Source of the DNA: Pseudobacillus lumedeiriae
GTDB taxonomy: Bacteria > Bacillota > Bacilli > Bacillales > Domibacillaceae
Assembly: GCF_044891285.1 (NCBI RefSeq)
Contig: NZ_JAUIYO010000006.1
Coordinates: 62,001 to 126,000 of the forward strand
Reading direction: 5' to 3'
Length of the DNA: 64,000 bases
In this document: positions 1 through 7,418 of the stretch, piece after piece
Position numbering within the stretch: the stretch's first letter is position 1
Layout of the letters: every line of letters starts with the position of its first letter
Translations under genes and position numbers: made by a program
Notes under the pieces: model-generated
Seen by the model: only the letters and a program-made list of their open reading frames with translations
Database searches by the model: none
Told to the model about the DNA's origin: nothing

Positions 1-204
1 CACGGATTTGCGATGAAGTTTTTCGGATGGGTCATCCACAGAAAAAATACAAAAACGTATTACTTAACGTTTCCTGCAGATGGTAAAATACCATCCACTA
101 TAGAAGCTGCTAATATATTGAAAGAATACGGAAAATTTTACAACGGGGGCAAACTCGCTAGAAAAGCAACACCTCCAAAGAAAGAAGAAATCATCATCCC
201 TTGA
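1..204 (+). CDS. Partial hypothetical protein (5' end outside window)
   Basis: The reading frame is open from the window edge to a TGA stop, so this is probably the C-terminal part of a longer gene. The methionine at position 13 has no clear ribosome site in front of it. The visible 67 residues are mixed hydrophilic, with a basic, proline-rich tail and no motif I recognise. No terminator follows. It could also be a short remnant. Confidence 0.35.
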   Translation, partial: HGFAMKFFGWVIHRKNTKTYYLTFPADGKIPSTIEAANILKEYGKFYNGGKLARKATPPKKEEIIIP

Positions 205-358
205 TCTATCATGATAAATGTATTGCTCTTTATTTTTGGTATTTTTTATTTAGTTAGGTTAATCAAAAAATACTAGTAAAGCGCTTAACCAATTGCTAGG
301 CAAGCTTCTAATGTTGGCCGCATCCGCCACAAGCTGTGACAAAAGATAAAAGGTGAAA

Positions 359-384
359 CAAAAAAGACCTTAGTCAGGTCTTAA
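359..384 (-). terminator. Intrinsic terminator overlapping the sinI-like stop codon
   Basis: Read on the minus strand, an AGACCT/AGGTCT stem is followed by a run of T. The stop codon of the SinI-like gene lies in the loop, so the transcript would end almost immediately after translation ends. This marks the gene as monocistronic. Confidence 0.65.
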
Positions 385-501
385 AGATTGGCTTAAGAAT
401 TCTCTAATTTCATCTACAGTTATACCTAGATCTCGAGCATGAAGTATCAATTCTACCCACTCTTTATCTAACCCATTTTTATCAATTAAAGAACTAAACA
501 T
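370..501 (-). CDS. SinI-like antirepressor peptide (43 aa)
   Basis: The encoded 43-residue peptide has the SinI/SinR dimerisation-helix pattern: LDKEWVELILHARDLGI followed by DEIREFL. B. subtilis SinI carries the same pattern (LDxEWVELM...EIRKYL) and uses it to pull SinR off biofilm-gene operators. There is no DNA-binding domain, so this is SinI-type rather than SinR-type. The ATG is preceded by AGGGGG at 508-513, part of a hairpin formed with the end of the upstream riboswitch. No sinR lies next to it, unlike the sinI-sinR pair of B. subtilis, so the partner must be encoded elsewhere. Family assignment is by pattern recognition; the exact target is inferred. Confidence 0.75.
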   Translation of the reverse strand: MFSSLIDKNGLDKEWVELILHARDLGITVDEIREFLSQSLRPD

Positions 502-510
502 GTGTAACCC

Positions 511-535
511 CCTAAAATATTTAAATTATTTTAGG
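511..535 (-). promoter_or_regulatory. Hairpin overlapping the SD of the SinI-like gene
   Basis: CCTAAAATA and TATTTTAGG form a 9-bp stem. Its downstream arm covers part of the AGGGGG ribosome site, and its upstream arm shares bases with the 3' strand of riboswitch P1. The two structures look mutually exclusive. This suggests translational control in which ligand binding frees the ribosome site, an inference from base pairing only. Confidence 0.5.
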
Positions 536-606
536 TAGCTCAGCCATCATAGTAATAGAACCTTAGACCTGAAGCTTTGTGTCCCAATCTTTCGAGAGGT
601 TTACCT
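533..606 (-). promoter_or_regulatory. Cyclic-di-GMP-I (GEMM-I) riboswitch
   Basis: On the minus strand the GEMM-I landmarks occur in order: AAACC, CTCTCGAAAGATTGGGAC, ACAAAGC, a GG-CTAAGG segment, ATGGCTG and closing TACC. The P1 strands AGGTA and TACCT pair. Length and order match the Vc2 class of c-di-GMP riboswitches. The aptamer lies about 30 bases before the start codon of the SinI-like gene and is in the same orientation. Family membership is strong; ligand preference (c-di-GMP or 3',3'-cGAMP) cannot be decided by eye. Confidence 0.9.
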
Positions 607-813
607 TTATCTTTTTAAAACTTTCAATATCATACAAATATTACCATTATTTACTTATATAGTTAATGGGTCCTATTAGGTGTTTTCTTTCAAAGTAAAC
701 AATTTTCTTTGAATTTAGTAATGCAAAAGATACACAGTACGCAAATACCATGCAAGAAAATTATTTCCCCCCTTTCCCTTCCTACACAAGTGTGATACTT
801 TCGCAATTTCCCT

Positions 814-1098
814 TTATGTTGGAATAGGCCCAAGAAAAAAGCCATCAACTTTGATGGCTTCAGTTTGTCGACAAGAGGGGTTCAGAAATGTATATTGAAT
901 GAATGTCAGTTTAATTAAAATAACGGGACCAATGCTTGGGCGGCCCACTTCCGAGTACAACTCTTCCACCAAGTCATAAATAAAAGAGAAATCAATCGCT
1001 GCCTCCATTTTACTAACCAGGTGATTCTCCAGTACAAGCTGATCTAGAACGATCATTTCTAGTTGGTCTCGCTGGATTAGATTGTGTTTCGAAAGCAT
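814..1098 (-). pseudogene. IS1182-family transposase remnant, internally deleted
   Basis: The first 65 or so residues, starting MLSKHNLI after an AGGGGATGAAG ribosome site, look like the N-terminus of an IS1182/DUF772 DDE transposase (EVGRPSIGPVILIKLTFIQYTF). An intact family member is roughly 450-500 residues. Here the frame runs straight into a short tail and a GCCATCAA/TTGATGGC hairpin with a T run, which I take as the right end of the element. The catalytic region is gone, so this is an inactive deletion derivative. Confidence 0.6.
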
Positions 1099-1159
1099 CT
1101 TCATCCCCTCAAGCATTTTATCTATTTATTTTAAAACAGGTAATCATTATACGGCTGCC

Positions 1160-1345
1160 CTAGCTTTGTAAACCCTGTTGATTGGAATGGAAGGCGCGAA
1201 GACTCCTGCGGGATCAGCGGGACAGGTGAGACCCCGCAGGCGCTTTTGCGACGAGGCCGCCCCGCGGAAAGCGAAGCAGCCTGGAATGGAAATCAACAGC
1301 CCCCATCCACAAGCAAAATAAAAAGAATGCAGTTCAACTTCAATT
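1160..1345. repeat. Dispersed palindromic element, long copy
   Basis: CTGTTGATT (1175) and AATCAACAG (1291) bound a G+C-rich core containing internal complementary blocks (GACTCCTGCGGG and CCCCGCAGG). The core is very unlike the surrounding A+T-rich DNA. Shorter relatives lie near 7.3, 18.9, 19.8, 22.8, 26.8 and 49.7 kb. No protein-coding content is likely. Confidence 0.7.
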
Positions 1346-1364
1346 TTCATTGAGTTTGCCTACA

Positions 1365-1396
1365 GTCTGAAGCCATCAACTCTGATGGCTTCCTTC
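1365..1396 (-). terminator. Terminator after the first chemoreceptor
   Basis: GAAGCCATCA and TGATGGCTTC form a stem just past the stop of the receptor gene at 1403. The same stem occurs at 840-863 in the transposase remnant, so it may derive from an IS end. Confidence 0.5.
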
Positions 1397-1402
1397 TCCC
1401 AG

Positions 1403-3094
1403 TTAAAGCTTAAACTTCCCTACTAATCCATTCATTTTCTCCGCTAATATAGCCAGCTGTTTTGAACTATCCGCTACTTCTTCCATCGTTGCGCTAGATT
1501 GTTGTGCAGAAGCAGCCGTTTGTTCTACGCCTGCTGCAGTTTCTTCGGCAATCGATGCTATTTCTTCAACAAACCCATGCATTTCCTGGGTATTAGCCGC
1601 AATATCAGATAAGTTCTCAGATGCCACTTTAATGCTATTCACCATTTCTGTTACTGCAGAACTGATTTTATTGAACGTTTCACCAGTCGTTTTAATTTGA
1701 AGAGCTCCTTGTTCTACTTCTATATACCCAGTCTTCAATGATTCAGCAACGACACTCGATTCACTTTGTATGTTTGATACGAACTGTGTAATATCGTTAA
1801 CCGAAACAGCTACTCCTTCCGCCAGCTTTCTTACTTCATCTGCTACAACCGCAAACCCTTTACCGTGTTCACCTGCTCTCGCCGCCTCAATCGCTGCATT
1901 TAATGCCAGCAAATTCGTTTGATCAGCAATACCTTTAATCACAGAAACTAATTTTGAAATTTCTTGTGACTGATTGTCTAAGCTTTCCATCTTGTCAGCG
2001 GCATCCCGTACAATTTGATCAATCTTAGCCATTTGATTAGTAGAGGCATTCATTAAATGGCTTCCTTCGTTCGTCATTCCTAATACGTCATTGGAATACA
2101 CTTGAATCCGTTCTCCGTTTTCACTAGCTTCTCCGACCTTTTCGGCGAATGTTTCCATCGCCGCAGCTAGGTCACTTGCACTATTCGCTTGAGTTTCTGC
2201 TGCTGATGCCAGTTCTTCCATCGTAACAGCCACTTGCTCCGTACCTACTTTTACTTCATTCGCTGCTTGCGTTAACTCTTCACTTTGGCCTGTTACTGTC
2301 TCCGAAACCCCGTTAATTTGATTTAATAACTCCCGCGTATTCTTATTCATTTCATTTGCTGCCTTAACAAGCTGTCCGATCTCGTCTTCCGATTTTACCT
2401 CTAGCGGTTCAAGGCTTAAATCCCCATCAGCAATGGTTTTCGTTCGATCCATCACCCTTTTTATTGGATTTGAAATCACATTAGAAGTAATTAAAGCGAC
2501 CGCGATACTAAGCACGATGACTAAAATCGAGACCGCTGTAATCACAAATAATGTTTTTTTGCCGGTTGAGATGATGGTTTGTCCTGTGTGATTAATAGAT
2601 TGTTCCTTATCCTTCGCAAGTTCTTCGTAACCCTCCATTAACTCACGAGCAATAGGAGTCAGCTCTTCCAAATTTTGGCGAGCCCCTTCTATGTTTCCTT
2701 TGTCATACTCATTAAATACCTTTTCTCCGATGGCTTGTCTCCATGTGACCGTTTTCTTAATAAGTTCATCAAACTCCTGTGAGACCCCCGCCTCTCTTGC
2801 CATACTTTCATAATACTTCCCTTTTTCTGTGTATTCATTAAAGACATCTTTATACTCTCCGCCGTATAACACGTAACGATGAGCAGCAGCTACTCTATTA
2901 GCCATTGTGTTCACCATTTGCTCATCAGCAATTAATAACTGAAGATCTTTTTCCATAATTTCTTCTACATGGTTGTTGACGGATTTAATTGTTATGTAGT
3001 TATAACCCCCTAATAAAACGACGAGGAGAATAACGACTGAAAATCCAAATATCATTTTCCCTGTTATACTTTTAAAATGGAACAATTGACTCAT
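1403..3094 (-). CDS. Methyl-accepting chemotaxis protein with four-helix-bundle sensor
   Basis: This 563-residue receptor senses an extracellular or periplasm-side signal and controls the CheA kinase. TM1 spans about residues 12-32. The following 150 residues are helical and fit a 4HB_MCP sensor. TM2 is at about 182-204, then a HAMP domain (ISNPIKRVMDRTKTIADGDLS) and a long coiled-coil signalling domain. The hairpin tip has the invariant NLLALNAAIEAARAGEHGKG segment. Putative methylation helices flank the tip. The ATG follows GGAGG at good spacing. It stands alone, with a decayed receptor upstream and another intact receptor at 7.4 kb. The ligand cannot be predicted. Confidence 0.93.
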   Translation of the reverse strand: MSQLFHFKSITGKMIFGFSVVILLVVLLGGYNYITIKSVNNHVEEIMEKDLQLLIADEQMVNTMANRVAAAHRYVLYGGEYKDVFNEYTEKGKYYESMAREAGVSQEFDELIKKTVTWRQAIGEKVFNEYDKGNIEGARQNLEELTPIARELMEGYEELAKDKEQSINHTGQTIISTGKKTLFVITAVSILVIVLSIAVALITSNVISNPIKRVMDRTKTIADGDLSLEPLEVKSEDEIGQLVKAANEMNKNTRELLNQINGVSETVTGQSEELTQAANEVKVGTEQVAVTMEELASAAETQANSASDLAAAMETFAEKVGEASENGERIQVYSNDVLGMTNEGSHLMNASTNQMAKIDQIVRDAADKMESLDNQSQEISKLVSVIKGIADQTNLLALNAAIEAARAGEHGKGFAVVADEVRKLAEGVAVSVNDITQFVSNIQSESSVVAESLKTGYIEVEQGALQIKTTGETFNKISSAVTEMVNSIKVASENLSDIAANTQEMHGFVEEIASIAEETAAGVEQTAASAQQSSATMEEVADSSKQLAILAEKMNGLVGKFKL

Positions 3095-3426
3095 GACTTC
3101 CTCCTATTTGTTTATTTCACATACTGAAACTTAGAATTTCCTAAATAACATCTCATCATTTCCTCACTATTGAACATGTATAACTATAGACTTTTTATTT
3201 TATCACTCGTTGTTTCTTTTCAATTTGTATCCATCGTTATCATCTCAGACTAGTGACATCAGTGAGACACTGCGGATTCGTTTCACCTTCCTCGATTACC
3301 TCCGCTTTTCCTTAATCAACCTTTCTAAGTGTATATGACTAAAACATTTCAACTGTTATATCGGTTTTTTACTTAATAAGTAGATACTTTAAATAAAGTA
3401 CAAAATTTTCTAAATTATCAATTTAC

Positions 3427-3463
3427 TAAAAAGCCCGCTCCTTTTAAGGAAGCGGGCTTTTTA
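3427..3463 (-). terminator. Strong hairpin terminator
   Basis: AAAAAGCCCGCTCC and GGAAGCGGGCTTTTT pair almost perfectly, with T runs on both sides. It lies after the decayed chemoreceptor at 3488. Confidence 0.8.
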
Positions 3464-3487
3464 ATATTGAAATGTTCCTTCCTGTAC

Positions 3488-3959
3488 TTAAAATTTAAAA
3501 CGAGCAATTGCGCCGTGCATCTCTGCGGCTGCACTTTGTTCAGAAGAAGCAGATAACTCATCTGTTGAAGCGGCCATTTTTTCACCAGACTCAGAAATTT
3601 GCGAGATCATCCTTCTTAAATCTTGTACCATTTTATTCATATCTGTAACGAGATCACCGATTTCGTCCCGGTTCTTCACTTTCATCGTTTCAATAGAAAT
3701 GTCCCCCTGAGCTCACTGTTTCATTACTTCGGATGCTTCACGAATAGACTTGGAGATATTACGGCTAATAAACGAGCTAATCACGAGCCCGAGCAAAATA
3801 GCAATGAGCGTAGAGATGATAAGCATCCTATTGATAAACGTCCACCTTACTCACTTGTGCAATAGCAATCCAAGCAACAATTGTTAACAGAGCGAGCACC
3901 GCCATAAAGCCGCCTGTAATCTTATTAGCAATCGTCAATTGAAATTTTGATACTCTCAT
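3488..3959 (-). pseudogene. Decayed methyl-accepting chemotaxis protein
   Basis: The N-terminus is intact: an ATG at 3959 after AAGGAG begins MRVSKFQLTIANKITGG, and a first membrane segment (FMAVLALLTIVAWIAIA) follows. After about 40 codons the frame breaks. A second-TM/HAMP segment (ISKSIREASEVMKQ) then resumes, interrupted by an in-frame TGA, and continues into a short signalling piece (KVKNRDEIGDLV...ASSEQSAAAEMHGAIARFKF). The sensor domain and most of the signalling domain have been deleted, leaving about 470 bases of an expected 1.7-2 kb. It is a clear pseudogene with at least two internal deletions. Confidence 0.85.
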
Positions 3960-4269
3960 GGAGCTTCTCCTTGCTTCTTTCATTTGTAAAACAACCTTCC
4001 TTTAAAAATTACTCATATTTACCTTATAGTTATATATCACCATATCAATATAATGGTTTTATTATTTTTACCAAATTTTCAGGTAATTTTATTCACCATC
4101 AAACAAAATATAGATTGAAAATTCAACCTCCCTCTTATCTACTTTTACACAGTACATTTAATCTTGGCCAAGATTTATCTAATAAGCACCTATTTACTTT
4201 TCACTCAAAAAAGATTATTATGTTAAAAGATTAATTCCAACTATTCTAATGTGTTAAGGGGTGAAAAGA
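3960..4269. other. Intergenic region, no gene seen
   Basis: This is A+T-rich DNA between the divergent decayed receptor and the YeeE-type transporter. It should hold the promoters for both, but I could not pick a convincing pair of boxes. No structured leader was recognised. Confidence 0.4.
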
Positions 4270-5526
4270 ATGGCACAAACTACATTAACTACACCGCCCA
4301 ATTGGGACCGGAAATCAACAACTGTTGTTACACAGCTGAGTCCAATGCAAAAACCGCTCGTATCGGCAGGCATTCTTATCGCAATGATTCTTTTTATTTC
4401 TATCATTATGGTTACTAACTGGACGCAGGGCACATTATTTATCATTGGCCTTGCACTTGGTGTGACACTGCTGTATGCCCGTTTCGGGTTTACTTCTGCC
4501 TTTCGCCGGCTGATGTCGGTCGGAAATGTTCAAGGGCTGCAGGCACATATGTTGATGCTTGCCATCGCTTCTACTTTATTTGCTATCATTCTTGGAACCG
4601 GATTTAGCTTTACAGGAATCACACCTGTTGGCTATGTATCTCCTGTAGGTACGAGCCTAATCGTCGGCTCATTTATCTTTGGGATAGGGATGCAGCTTGG
4701 TAATGGCTGCGCCTCTGGAACGCTGTATCAAGTGGGAGGCGGCTCTTCCTCCATGATTTTAACACTGCTTTCTTTTATTGCAGGTTGTGTGCTTGGAGCA
4801 TACCATTTTACATTTTGGATGGAAGAAACTCCTTCACTGCCGCCTATTTCATTAGCTGAATCGACTGGACTCGGCTACTTTGGCGCTTTGTTCGTGCAAT
4901 TAGTTATGTTTGCGCTGATCTATTGGATCACTGTTCAAATTTCCAAAAAGAAAAACCCTCCAATGATGAAGCCGCTCGCAACAACTACTGGATGGAAGAA
5001 GGTCGTTCGCGGCTCTTGGCCATTATTCACAGCAGCGATTGTTTTAGCTCTATTGAATGCGTTAGTGTTAACGGTTAGGGGAAATCCTTGGGGAATTACA
5101 TCCGCTTTCGCTCTTTGGGGCGGCAAAGCACTAATGACAATGGGAGTAGACGTGACAAGCTGGGGCTTTTTCTCAGGTGCGAACGGAGAAGCTCTTACAC
5201 AAACTGTTCTAGCTGACTCTACAAGTGTAATGAACTTTGGCATTATGCTGGGAGCATTTATTTCAGCAGCTGCTCAAGGTACGTTTAAGCCCAAAAAAAT
5301 CAAACCGGGGGTTGCAGCTGCGGCTGTTGTCGGAGGACTTTTAATGGGATATGGGGCCCGCCTTGCTTTTGGATGCAATATCGGAGCTTACTTTAGCGGG
5401 ATCGCTTCCTTCAGTCTCCACGGCTGGGTGTGGGCTATTATGGCGATGCTTGGAACCTACGTTGCCTTGTTCATTCGTCCTCTGTTCGGATTGAAAAATC
5501 CAAAGTCAACAGACTCCATATGTTAA
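4270..5526 (+). CDS. YeeE/YedE family sulfur-compound transporter
   Basis: This 418-residue polytopic membrane protein has the duplicated YeeE/YedE signature: GNGCASGTLYQVGGG at about residue 150 and a second cysteine motif, FGCNIGAYFSGIASFSLHGW, near the end. In characterised YeeE (TsuA) proteins these cysteines line the thiosulfate path, so thiosulfate or a related sulfur species is the likely substrate. About ten hydrophobic segments are visible. I prefer the ATG at 4270, 8 bases after AAGGGG, over the in-frame GTG at 4261, which overlaps that site. No TusA-like partner is adjacent. A strong terminator follows at once, so it is monocistronic. Confidence 0.85.
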   Translation: MAQTTLTTPPNWDRKSTTVVTQLSPMQKPLVSAGILIAMILFISIIMVTNWTQGTLFIIGLALGVTLLYARFGFTSAFRRLMSVGNVQGLQAHMLMLAIASTLFAIILGTGFSFTGITPVGYVSPVGTSLIVGSFIFGIGMQLGNGCASGTLYQVGGGSSSMILTLLSFIAGCVLGAYHFTFWMEETPSLPPISLAESTGLGYFGALFVQLVMFALIYWITVQISKKKNPPMMKPLATTTGWKKVVRGSWPLFTAAIVLALLNALVLTVRGNPWGITSAFALWGGKALMTMGVDVTSWGFFSGANGEALTQTVLADSTSVMNFGIMLGAFISAAAQGTFKPKKIKPGVAAAAVVGGLLMGYGARLAFGCNIGAYFSGIASFSLHGWVWAIMAMLGTYVALFIRPLFGLKNPKSTDSIC

Positions 5527-5535
5527 AGACAAAGA

Positions 5536-5578
5536 AAAGAGTGATCGAAAAGCCTTGGCTTTTCGATCACTCTTTTCT
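5536..5578 (+). terminator. Terminator after the YeeE-type transporter
   Basis: AAGAGTGATCGAAAAGCC and GGCTTTTCGATCACTCTT form a near-perfect 18-bp stem followed by T-rich sequence. Confidence 0.9.
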
Positions 5579-5609
5579 TTCTTAATGCTTCTAACAAAAT
5601 GATACTACT

Positions 5610-5700
5610 TTGTACGCGGGTCGCTTGAATTTATGCGCGAATATCGCAAATTTGTGCGCGCTCATGTTTAATTTATGCGCGGGGATCACAAATTTAGGCA
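5610..5700. repeat. Short repeats of an AATTTATGCGCG-type motif
   Basis: Four related units occur in about 80 bases: AATTTATGCGCGAAT, AAATTTGTGCGCG, AATTTATGCGCGGGG and CACAAATTT. They lie between two convergent genes and have no coding potential. The function is unknown. Confidence 0.5.
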
Positions 5701-5723
5701 TCCCTACACCCAGCTTGTGAGCG

Positions 5724-6953
5724 TTAGTATGAATGTGGCTGAACCTCTTTCCATTCCGCGGATTCATTGGACTCTCTTTTCCTTAGACTAAGCATGACAC
5801 CAAAGGATACACAGTATAGGATAGCTAAGTAGATCATCGCTACTGTCATGTCATAGTTTTGCAGAATATAACCGACCAGAATTGGAGAAAGCCCTCCTAC
5901 GGCGCGGCCGAAGTTAAAAATAGTATTTGTAGCCGTACTGCGCACTTGAACGGGATAATAGCTGCTAATTAAGGCACCGTATCCAGCGAACATTCCATTT
6001 GAGAAGAAACCTACGATTGCACCGCCAATTAACACACCCGCACTTCCCTCGGCAAAGGCGTATAAGAACACGGCAGATGCTGACGCAAGAAGAAAGATGC
6101 CAAAGGAACGTTTCGCCCCGAAGCGATCCATGAACTGACCAAAAGTCAACATCCCTGCAATCATCCCAACAGCCGTACTGATTGTCCATAGTGCTGAACT
6201 AGAAACCGATAATCCTTGTGATTGCTGCAGCATAGACGGCAGCCAGATCATTAAGCCGTTGTAGCCTGCAATTTGAACAGTGGCCATAATCCCTAAAGCG
6301 ATCGTCGTAAATGCTATTCTAGGCGTACTAAACAATTGAGATAACTTGCCTGATTCCTGTTTAGCAGATGCCTTCTTCTCTTTCTGAGCTGCCAGCCATT
6401 CTGGAGATTCGTTAAGGTTTTTCCGCACAATATAAGCAAAGATAACCGGAATGATCCCAACGAAAAACAACGCTCTCCAACCTAATGTTGGAAGAATTAT
6501 GGCACTAAGCAGCGCCGCAAGGATCACACCAAATTGGGCACCAATACTTACATATGAAGACGCTCTTCCTTGTTTATTCTTTGGCCATGCTTCTGCCACA
6601 AGCGCCATTCCGATTCCATATTCTCCTCCAGCACCAAGTCCGGCAATAAATCTAAACGCATAAATCTGCTCAATGCTCGTTGCAAACCCTGTTAACGCTG
6701 TCCCGATTGCAAACAAAAGAATCGAGTAGGTAAAAATTCGCACTCGGCCAAACTTATCAGCTAAAATCCCGAAAAGAACTCCTCCGACAAGCATTCCGAT
6801 GTTCGTAATGGAAGAAATCAAACCTCCTGTTGCTAAATCAATGTGAAAGTCCGCAATAATCATCGACATCGCAAACGAGATAAACATGATGTCCATACCT
6901 TCCAGTGTCAAACCAGCAACTGAAGCGACAACTGTTTTATTACGATAATTCAT
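5724..6953 (-). CDS. MFS transporter under pyrimidine-type leader control
   Basis: This 409-residue, 12-helix major facilitator has the loop 2-3 motif GILADKFGRVRIF and the acidic GGEYGIGMALVAEAW segment seen in organic-anion symporters of the AAHS/SHS type. The ATG follows GGAGGG 9 bases away. Its roughly 280-base leader carries two PyrR-type binding hairpins, so expression should fall when UMP is plentiful. That makes a pyrimidine-pathway compound (for example orotate, dihydroorotate or a carbamoylated amino acid) the best guess for substrate. The guess rests on regulation, not on substrate-binding residues. It is monocistronic. Confidence 0.85.
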   Translation of the reverse strand: MNYRNKTVVASVAGLTLEGMDIMFISFAMSMIIADFHIDLATGGLISSITNIGMLVGGVLFGILADKFGRVRIFTYSILLFAIGTALTGFATSIEQIYAFRFIAGLGAGGEYGIGMALVAEAWPKNKQGRASSYVSIGAQFGVILAALLSAIILPTLGWRALFFVGIIPVIFAYIVRKNLNESPEWLAAQKEKKASAKQESGKLSQLFSTPRIAFTTIALGIMATVQIAGYNGLMIWLPSMLQQSQGLSVSSSALWTISTAVGMIAGMLTFGQFMDRFGAKRSFGIFLLASASAVFLYAFAEGSAGVLIGGAIVGFFSNGMFAGYGALISSYYPVQVRSTATNTIFNFGRAVGGLSPILVGYILQNYDMTVAMIYLAILYCVSFGVMLSLRKRESNESAEWKEVQPHSY

Positions 6954-7006
6954 ATGTTTCCACCCTCCAGTATTTTCATGATCGTAAAATGCGTTTCCTA
7001 AGCTTT

Positions 7007-7056
7007 GAAGGAATGGAAATGTAATTCATCAATTACAAGGATCTCTTCCATTCCCC
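7007..7056 (-). promoter_or_regulatory. Second attenuator hairpin of the MFS leader
   Basis: GGAATGGAA and TTTCCATTCC enclose an inner TGTAATT/AATTACA hairpin. The T run after the stem is poor, so it may act less as a terminator than the upstream hairpin, or by blocking the ribosome site region downstream. Confidence 0.45.
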
Positions 7057-7090
7057 TTTTCAAGTCTCACAGGACTTGTTTTAAAAGAGG
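7053..7090 (-). promoter_or_regulatory. Second PyrR-type binding hairpin
   Basis: On the minus strand the sequence reads CCTCTTTT, then ACAAGTCCTGTGAGACTTG, then AAAAGGGG. The flanks pair and the loop follows the AGTCC-N-G-N-GAG-YU pattern of pyr-operon anti-antiterminators. One consensus G is replaced by A (GAGACT), so binding may be weaker than at the first copy. Confidence 0.7.
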
Positions 7091-7130
7091 TAAAAATAAA
7101 TGCCCTTTCGTCACAGAGGACAAAAGGGCA
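7091..7130 (-). terminator. Attenuator terminator 1 in the MFS leader
   Basis: TGCCCTTTTGTC and GACGAAAGGGCA form a stem followed by TTTATTTTT on the minus strand. Its left arm can instead pair with AAAAGGGC at the base of the first PyrR hairpin. This is the antiterminator/terminator switch expected in a pyr attenuator. Confidence 0.8.
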
Positions 7131-7175
7131 CGCAGGTGTAAAGATCAATCAAAAATACTTGATGATCACACCGCC

Positions 7176-7205
7176 CTTTTCAGCCTCTCGGGACTGTATT
7201 AAAGG
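7176..7205 (-). promoter_or_regulatory. First PyrR-type binding hairpin (anti-antiterminator)
   Basis: On the minus strand CCTTT, ACAGTCCCGAGAGGCTG and AAAAGG form a stem with the exact AGTCC-N-G-N-GAGGCT loop pattern bound by PyrR in B. subtilis pyrR, pyrP and pyrB leaders. It is followed by a competing terminator. Confidence 0.85.
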
Positions 7206-7215
7206 AACCATTAAT

Positions 7216-7245
7216 ATTATATCGTTATAAATACTAGCACGTTAA
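7216..7245 (-). promoter_or_regulatory. SigA-type promoter of the MFS/pyr leader
   Basis: TATAAT (7216-7221 on the minus strand) lies 18 bases downstream of TTAACG. Transcription would start about 10 bases before the first PyrR hairpin. The -10 is perfect; the -35 matches 4 of 6. Confidence 0.6.
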
Positions 7246-7325
7246 AAAATAGGTTTCAATAAAAAAATAGATGATGGGATATAATACTATTTCCACCTAA
7301 CAGCTAAACATTCATCCCTTAAACC

Positions 7326-7418
7326 TTAGCTTTGTTAAGCTCTCCTATTGATATCCGCTGCCGCGCCTGCGGATTCTCACACCGTTCTCCCCAATCAACA
7401 ATAGTCATTCACATAGTC
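7326..7418. repeat. Dispersed palindromic element, short copy
   Basis: The copy runs from AGCTTTGTTAAGCTC through TATTGATATCCGCTG and CCAATCAACAATAGTCATT to CACATAG. Ends and inner boxes match the other copies. Confidence 0.65.

Noticed and set aside
1147..1350. 67-codon frame on the minus strand
   Set aside because: It runs through the G+C-rich palindromic element and its composition follows the repeat, not a protein.
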